In this document: piece by piece, positions 6,140 through 9,094 of the stretch
Numbering within the stretch: position 1 is the first letter of the stretch
Layout of the letters: the number at the start of each line of letters is the position of its first letter
Origin: NBML01 sp029939535
Lineage (GTDB): Bacteria; Desulfobacterota; Desulfobacteria; Desulfobacterales; Desulfobacteraceae
Reading direction: 5' to 3'
Length of the DNA stretch: 9,094 bases
NCBI GenBank assembly: GCA_029939535.1
Contig: JAOZST010000154.1
Location: 1 to 9,094, forward strand
Translations under genes and position numbers: made by a program
The notes under the pieces: model-generated
The model's database searches: none
Seen by the model: only the letters and a program-made list of their open reading frames with translations
What the model was told of the DNA's origin: nothing

Positions 6140-7822
6140 TTACATTCTTTCCGGAGCTGTAACACCCAGAAGAGAAAGGCCGTTCCTGATTACTTTTTTG
6201 ACCGCCAGGACAAGACCCAGCCTTGCTTTGGACAACTCTTTGTCTTCGGTTATAACCTTGTGTTTGTTATAATAGCCATGGAAAGCCGATGCAAGGGACA
6301 TTAAATAGGTATATATCACATGGGGGTGAAGAGTTTTAGCACTTTTTTCAACCTGCTCTGTAAAGCCCGCAAGGATCTTGATTAATCCGATCTCTTCGGT
6401 AGCAGTCAGCAATTCAAGGTTTTCACAGGTTTTAAAATCAATTTCCTCAATCAGCCCTTGCTCCATAGCTTTTAAAAGAATACCCGTAATCCTGGCATGG
6501 ACATATTGCACATAATAAACTGGATTGTCAGAATTTTTCTGTTTAGCCAGATCCAGATCAAAATCCAGACCGGAATCATAACTGCGGCTTAAAAACATGA
6601 ATCTTGCCGCATCCTTTCCAACTTCATCGATTATGTCCTTTAAAGTCACAAACTCACCAGACCGTGTAGACATCTGAACGGGTTTGCCCTTTCTCAGCAG
6701 ATTGACCAATTGTACCAGAATCACCTCAAATTGTTCACTTTTCCTGCCCGAGGCAACAACAGAGGCATCAATCCTTTTGATATAACCGTGGTGGTCAGCA
6801 CCCCATACATCAATTACCCGGTGAAACCCCCGCTCATATTTTTCCCTGTGATAGGCAATATCAGAAGCAAAATAAGTGGTCAGCCCGTTGTTCCTTACAA
6901 CCACCCTGTTTTTTTCATCCCCAAAATCCTTGGTTCTGAACCAAAGGGCCCCATCAGCTTCATAGATCAAATCTTTTGCCTTGAACTCATCAATGACGTT
7001 TTGCACCCTGCCTGAATCATAGAGGCTCTGTTCGCTGAACCATTGATCAAAAATGACACCAAACCCGGCCAAATCATCTTTAATACCACCCAGTATCTCT
7101 TGAGCTGCAAACCTGGCACATAATGGTATGGCAGTTTCTTCATCCTGGGTTGCAAAGTTTTTGCCCTCTTTATCCAATATTTTTTCAGCAAGATCCTTTA
7201 TATAATCGCCTTTATAGCAATCATCGGGAAATGAAATCCCATGACCTTCCATTTCCCGAAGTCGCAGCCACACAGAGGTGCCAAGGGTCCGAATCTGCCG
7301 GCCCGAGTCATTTATATAATACTCCTTCTGAACATCAAACCCTGCAAAAGAAAGAATATTACCCACAGAATCGCCTACTGCAGCACCTCTCCCATGCCCC
7401 ACATGAAGGGGACCTGTGGGGTTGGCACTGACAAATTCAACCTGAACCTTTTCCCCCTTACCCATGGTTGAAGCCCCAAATTCTGTATCCTGCTCAAGAA
7501 TCTGTTCCACAAAAGGATGCCATGCTTTATTGGAAAGAAAAAAATTAATAAATCCAGGCCCTGCCACCTCTATTTTTTCAATATAATCTTTTTCAATATA
7601 ATCCATGGATTCCATGGAAGAGATAAGAGCCTGGGCAATCTTTCCGGGAGCCATTTTCTGAATACCTGCAGATACCATGGCAAAATTGGTTGAAAAATCC
7701 CCCTGGGAAATATGCTTTGGCTGTTCTATTTCCATTTCAGGAATCTGATCAGAAGACAGCACTCCATTTTCAAAGGCATTCTGGGCAGCCTTGAAAACAA
7801 TGTTTTTAATTTTAGTTTTCAT
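6140..7822 (-). CDS. argS: Arginyl-tRNA synthetase
   Basis: This class I synthetase charges tRNA(Arg) in the cytoplasm. The protein has 560 residues from the chosen ATG, close to family length. The N-terminal tRNA D-loop-binding domain is residues 1-100. The HIGH motif appears as HVGH (140-143, in SANPTGPLHVGHGRGA). GADHHGYI (341-348) and the KMSKS-equivalent loop MSTRSG (384-389) follow, then a DALR anticodon-binding domain (~435-560, PVYYVQYVHARI) and the usual ending LLGVTAPERM. The frame stays open to an ATG at 7891, but that start would overlap the preceding gene by 62 nt and add a 23-residue extension outside the family. 7822 leaves 7 nt after the preceding stop. No strong Shine-Dalgarno is seen there, so coupling is likely. 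An exact 15-bp duplication gives DYIEKDYIEK at 74-83. Confidence 0.97.
   Translation of the reverse strand: MKTKIKNIVFKAAQNAFENGVLSSDQIPEMEIEQPKHISQGDFSTNFAMVSAGIQKMAPGKIAQALISSMESMDYIEKDYIEKIEVAGPGFINFFLSNKAWHPFVEQILEQDTEFGASTMGKGEKVQVEFVSANPTGPLHVGHGRGAAVGDSVGNILSFAGFDVQKEYYINDSGRQIRTLGTSVWLRLREMEGHGISFPDDCYKGDYIKDLAEKILDKEGKNFATQDEETAIPLCARFAAQEILGGIKDDLAGFGVIFDQWFSEQSLYDSGRVQNVIDEFKAKDLIYEADGALWFRTKDFGDEKNRVVVRNNGLTTYFASDIAYHREKYERGFHRVIDVWGADHHGYIKRIDASVVASGRKSEQFEVILVQLVNLLRKGKPVQMSTRSGEFVTLKDIIDEVGKDAARFMFLSRSYDSGLDFDLDLAKQKNSDNPVYYVQYVHARITGILLKAMEQGLIEEIDFKTCENLELLTATEEIGLIKILAGFTEQVEKSAKTLHPHVIYTYLMSLASAFHGYYNKHKVITEDKELSKARLGLVLAVKKVIRNGLSLLGVTAPERM
7574..7603 (-). repeat. Exact 15-bp tandem duplication inside argS
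   Basis: TTTTTCAATATAATC occurs twice in direct contact (7574-7588 and 7589-7603). On the coding strand each copy encodes DYIEK, so the protein reads DYIEKDYIEKIEVAGPGF. Other ArgRS proteins, such as E. coli, have only one such segment before the conserved (V/I)E(I/V)AGPGF strand. The extra copy is therefore an in-frame 5-residue insertion at the end of the N-terminal domain helix. Confidence 0.95.
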
Positions 7823-7829
7823 ATCTGGT

Positions 7830-8282
7830 TTAATTCTCGTGTTCAGAGGTGTCTTCCGGGGTAAATCTGGGGGTGTCATCTTCAGAATCAATTTCTTTCA
7901 TTTCATCTTCTTTTGTATCACCGTCTTCTTCCAGAATGCTATCCAGCTCAACATCATCTTCTTCCAGATGGAATTCTTCCTCCGTGGGGAATGCTTCAAT
8001 GTCATTATATTCAACAGTCAATTTTTCTTCTGCTTTGTCCTTAAAAAAACTGGTTGTCTTTTCAAAAAGTTTTTCAGCCATATCCCTGGCCGGAAAAAAA
8101 CTTCTCCTTCTCATCAAAGTTATAAATTTTTCACACCCCTGTTCAGAAGCCTGGATCATTTCTTCCAGATCATACTCTTCTTCATGGAGCGGCATAACAA
8201 CCCCGGGGTCGACCTCACTGTACTCAAGGAGGGTAAGTATACCGTCCTTAATATTCTTTTCAAACCTGATTTTCTGTTTCAT
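7830..8282 (-). CDS. Acidic hypothetical protein, first gene of the argS series
   Basis: I do not recognise a family for this 150-residue protein. Residues 1-80 look like a compact domain with mixed charge and a basic patch (MRRRSFF, 57-63), ending in a helix (ARDMAEKLFEKTTSFFKDKAE). Residues ~84-150 are an Asp/Glu-rich, probably disordered tail (for example EEEFHLEEDDVELD). There is no signal peptide or membrane helix, and one cysteine (C50). The ATG at 8282 has AGGAG (8294-8290) exactly 7 nt upstream. A nearby ATG at 8286 is out of frame and stops within nine codons. It is the promoter-proximal gene, with a leader of about 33 nt, and its stop is 7 nt before argS. The acidic tail could mimic nucleic acid or bind a basic partner, but this is a guess. 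Confidence 0.82.
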   Translation of the reverse strand: MKQKIRFEKNIKDGILTLLEYSEVDPGVVMPLHEEEYDLEEMIQASEQGCEKFITLMRRRSFFPARDMAEKLFEKTTSFFKDKAEEKLTVEYNDIEAFPTEEEFHLEEDDVELDSILEEDGDTKEDEMKEIDSEDDTPRFTPEDTSEHEN

Positions 8283-8322
8283 TCATTCTCTCCTAATCTA
8301 TATCATTAACCTAAAACTTCTT

Positions 8323-8350
8323 AATATAGCTCAACTATTCCCCCTGTCAA
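8323..8350 (-). promoter_or_regulatory. Sigma-70 promoter of the argS-gatCA-mutL series
   Basis: A perfect TTGACA (8350-8345) and TATATT (8328-8323, five of six consensus bases) are separated by 16 bp. Transcription would start near 8316 and leave a leader of about 33 nt before the first gene. No attenuator, T-box or riboswitch would fit in so short a leader. Confidence 0.8.
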
Positions 8351-8374
8351 TAAATTAAAAACTTAAGTTAGGTA

Positions 8375-8403
8375 TTGACCTGGTCTGGACAAGGTGATAT
8401 AAA
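8375..8403 (+). promoter_or_regulatory. Sigma-70 promoter of the tRNA-Ser pair
   Basis: TTGACC (8375-8380) and TATAAA (8398-8403) are separated by the ideal 17 bp. The start would fall near 8410, some 9 nt before the first tRNA. AT-rich DNA upstream (8351-8374) could act as an UP element. Confidence 0.8.
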
Positions 8404-8418
8404 TCCCTGATCAAATTC

Positions 8419-8506
8419 GGAGGAGTGGCCGAGCGGCTGAAGGCGGCGGTCTTGAAAACCGTTAAGTGTCAAAGCTTCGTGGGTTCGAATCCTACCTCCT
8501 CCGCCA
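8419..8506 (+). tRNA. tRNA-Ser(UGA)
   Basis: The acceptor stem GGAGGAG (8419-8425) pairs with CTCCTCC (8496-8502), with discriminator G8503 and an encoded CCA (8504-8506). The anticodon stem GCGGT/ACCGT encloses a CTTGAAA loop, giving anticodon TGA at 8453-8455, which reads UCA and related serine codons. The long variable arm and discriminator G are serine identity features. The T-arm motif GGTTCGAATCC is intact. Length is 88 nt with CCA. Confidence 0.97.
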
Positions 8507-8514
8507 AAATTTGC

Positions 8515-8606
8515 GGAGAAATGGCCGAGTGGCTGAAGGCGCTCGCCTGCTAAGCGAGTATGGGTGTTATAGTCCATCGAGAGTTCGAATCTCTCTTTCT
8601 CCGCCA
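8515..8606 (+). tRNA. tRNA-Ser(GCU)
   Basis: The acceptor stem GGAGAAA (8515-8521) pairs with TTTCTCC (8596-8602), with discriminator G8603 and an encoded CCA (8604-8606). The anticodon stem CTCGC/GCGAG encloses loop CTGCTAA, giving anticodon GCT at 8549-8551, which reads AGC/AGU. A long class II variable arm pairs ATGG with CCAT. It follows the first tRNA by 8 nt and shares its promoter and terminator. Its 3' end adjoins a recombinase remnant, so it is the likely integration target. Confidence 0.97.
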
Positions 8607-8620
8607 TTACCTGAGAGTTC

Positions 8621-8656
8621 AGAGGTTGAAGCTAATCACTTCGACCTCTTTTTTTT
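8621..8656 (+). terminator. Rho-independent terminator of the tRNA-Ser unit
   Basis: AGAGGTTGAAG (8621-8631) pairs over 11 bp (one G-T pair) with CTTCGACCTCT (8639-8649) around a 7-base loop, followed by T to 8656. It lies 14 nt after the second tRNA. The opposite strand lacks a T-run, so it works in one direction. The stop codon of the recombinase remnant falls in its loop. Confidence 0.93.
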
Positions 8657-8796
8657 AGTGGGATGGTGTTAACTTTGGTGTTAAAAACTTTTTTTTGAGC
8701 ATTTTCCAAAATGTCTGCGGCCCTATTCTCTCCAACGACTAAACTTTTTAAATAAATGTCGGTCGTGGTCGCTCTTTTATGTCTTAATTCCCATCT
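8632..8796 (-). pseudogene. C-terminal remnant of a tyrosine recombinase (integrase)
   Basis: This frame reads on the minus strand for 54 codons to TAG at 8634-8632. It contains LRHKRATTTDIYLKSL (from about 8787), which is the end of a tyrosine-recombinase catalytic domain: the late His/Lys region (normally LGHxxxxTT) and the nucleophile Tyr in TTDIYL. It continues VVGENRAADILENAQKK and a Lys/Arg-rich tail. Upstream in the same frame are two stops (TAA TAA, 8802-8797), and the Arg-kinase box (HxLRHTFAT-like) is absent in all frames nearby. The N-terminal and central catalytic parts are therefore gone and the gene is dead. Its place beside a tRNA 3' end, with int pointing toward the tRNA, is the usual layout of a phage or integrative element. 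The tail coincides with the tRNA terminator. Confidence 0.8.
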
Positions 8797-9094
8797 TTAT
8801 TACTTTAAAAGCATAAGCACTTGAAAAAGCAAGTACTATCACAAAAATCAGTGTGAATTATTCGGCGTAAATTAATTTGTCGTTTGCTATATTAACGATC
8901 TTGCGATTTGTTAAGGTCCTATTAATCAAATAGGAACAGATTGTGTAATGAGCCTTAACATGATCTTCTGTCCATACAAATTACGGGCGCATTCATATAC
9001 GTGGATACTGGGGTGATGAAAATAGGCTAAAAAGATGGGCAAATTATTTTAATTCAAGTTCCCATAGATATTCCCTTCCAAAGTCTAAATCGCT
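8797..9094. other. AT-rich region without a recognisable gene
   Basis: No supported gene lies here. Visible items are a signal-peptide-like coding fragment on the minus strand (8857-8777), a nested inverted repeat (8909-8960), and two short open frames at the window edge, one on each strand (plus from 8961; minus 9094-9044), neither with a start in view. It reads like debris of a decayed integrated element. Confidence 0.6.
8909..8960. repeat. Nested inverted repeat in the post-tRNA region
   Basis: TGTTAAGG (8909-8916) and CCTTAACA (8953-8960) form an 8-bp perfect inverted repeat. Inside it, CCTATT (8918-8923) and AATAGG (8929-8934) form a second hairpin with a 5-base loop. The polarity does not fit an integron attC, which would begin RYYYAAC. 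No T-run follows, so it is not a terminator. Confidence 0.6.

Noticed and set aside
7823..7891. Upstream argS start adding 23 residues
   Set aside because: It would overlap the preceding gene by 62 nt, and the extension is unlike other ArgRS N-termini. MKTKIKNIVF fits the family start.
7791..8358. Two long plus-strand frames (172 and 169 residues), one Phe-rich and one Ser-rich, opposite the acidic gene
   Set aside because: They are shadows produced by the Glu/Asp codons of the minus-strand acidic gene. No Shine-Dalgarno or sensible protein composition supports them.
8368..8607. 79-residue minus-strand frame containing GGGGRIRTHE and RLQPLGHFS
   Set aside because: It is the antisense translation of the two tRNA-Ser genes, a well-known spurious protein in databases. 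The tRNA folds explain the sequence.
8466..8672. 68-residue plus-strand frame over the tRNA pair
   Set aside because: It is a translation of the tRNA genes and terminator, with no ribosome site of its own.
8909..8960. Integron attC site
   Set aside because: The outer arms read GTTAAGG...CCTTAAC, the reverse of the required RYYYAAC...GTTRRRY polarity, and no integron integrase is present.
8961..9094. Open plus-strand frame reaching the window end (about 44 codons), and a 16-codon minus-strand frame ending at 9044
   Set aside because: They overlap on opposite strands, neither has a start in view, and both are short enough to be chance in AT-rich DNA. Sequence beyond the window is needed.

Overview
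This window looks like a chromosomal segment of a Gram-negative bacterium, most plausibly a sulfate reducer of the Desulfobacterota (Desulfobacteraceae-like). That placement is an inference. It rests on moderately AT-rich DNA, indirect tRNA amidation (GatCA), a MutL with the endonuclease signature, an argS gene followed by a SPOR-domain gene, and a secreted CsgG/TolB-like plus FG-GAP protein. No rRNA or other taxonomic marker is present.

Positions 1-8282 hold one co-directional minus-strand gene series with small gaps. In transcription order it is: an acidic protein of unknown function (8282), argS (7822), a membrane-anchored SPOR protein (6134), gatC (5399), gatA (4969), a 63-aa conserved-looking small protein (3486), mutL (3198), and a secreted FG-GAP protein (1193) that runs off the window start. 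A good sigma-70 promoter (TTGACA, 16 bp, TATATT) at 8350-8323 precedes the first gene. Weak internal promoter candidates precede gatC and the FG-GAP gene. The series joins aminoacyl-tRNA synthesis (argS, gatCA) with DNA mismatch repair (mutL). gatB is not in the window.

Positions 8375-8656 hold a divergent plus-strand tRNA unit: a promoter (TTGACC, 17 bp, TATAAA), tRNA-Ser(UGA), tRNA-Ser(GCU) with an 8-nt spacer between them, and a strong rho-independent terminator. The two divergent promoters stand back to back, with 24 bp of AT-rich DNA between their -35 boxes.

Positions 8632-9094 look like the scar of a mobile element beside tRNA-Ser. The last ~54 codons of a tyrosine recombinase lie on the minus strand, cut off by two in-frame stops. 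Beyond them are a short signal-peptide-like coding fragment and a nested inverted repeat, with no intact gene.

The structure not explained by the genes is a set of short repeats. A 15-bp unit is repeated 4.4 times just upstream of mutL. An exact 15-bp duplication lies inside argS, and a degenerate 15-bp repeat lies in the mutL linker. A 12-bp perfect hairpin lies inside the SPOR gene, and a palindrome-rich insert separates gatC from gatA. I found no CRISPR array, toxin-antitoxin pair, defence cassette or secondary-metabolite cluster, and no convincing case for a wholly new system.
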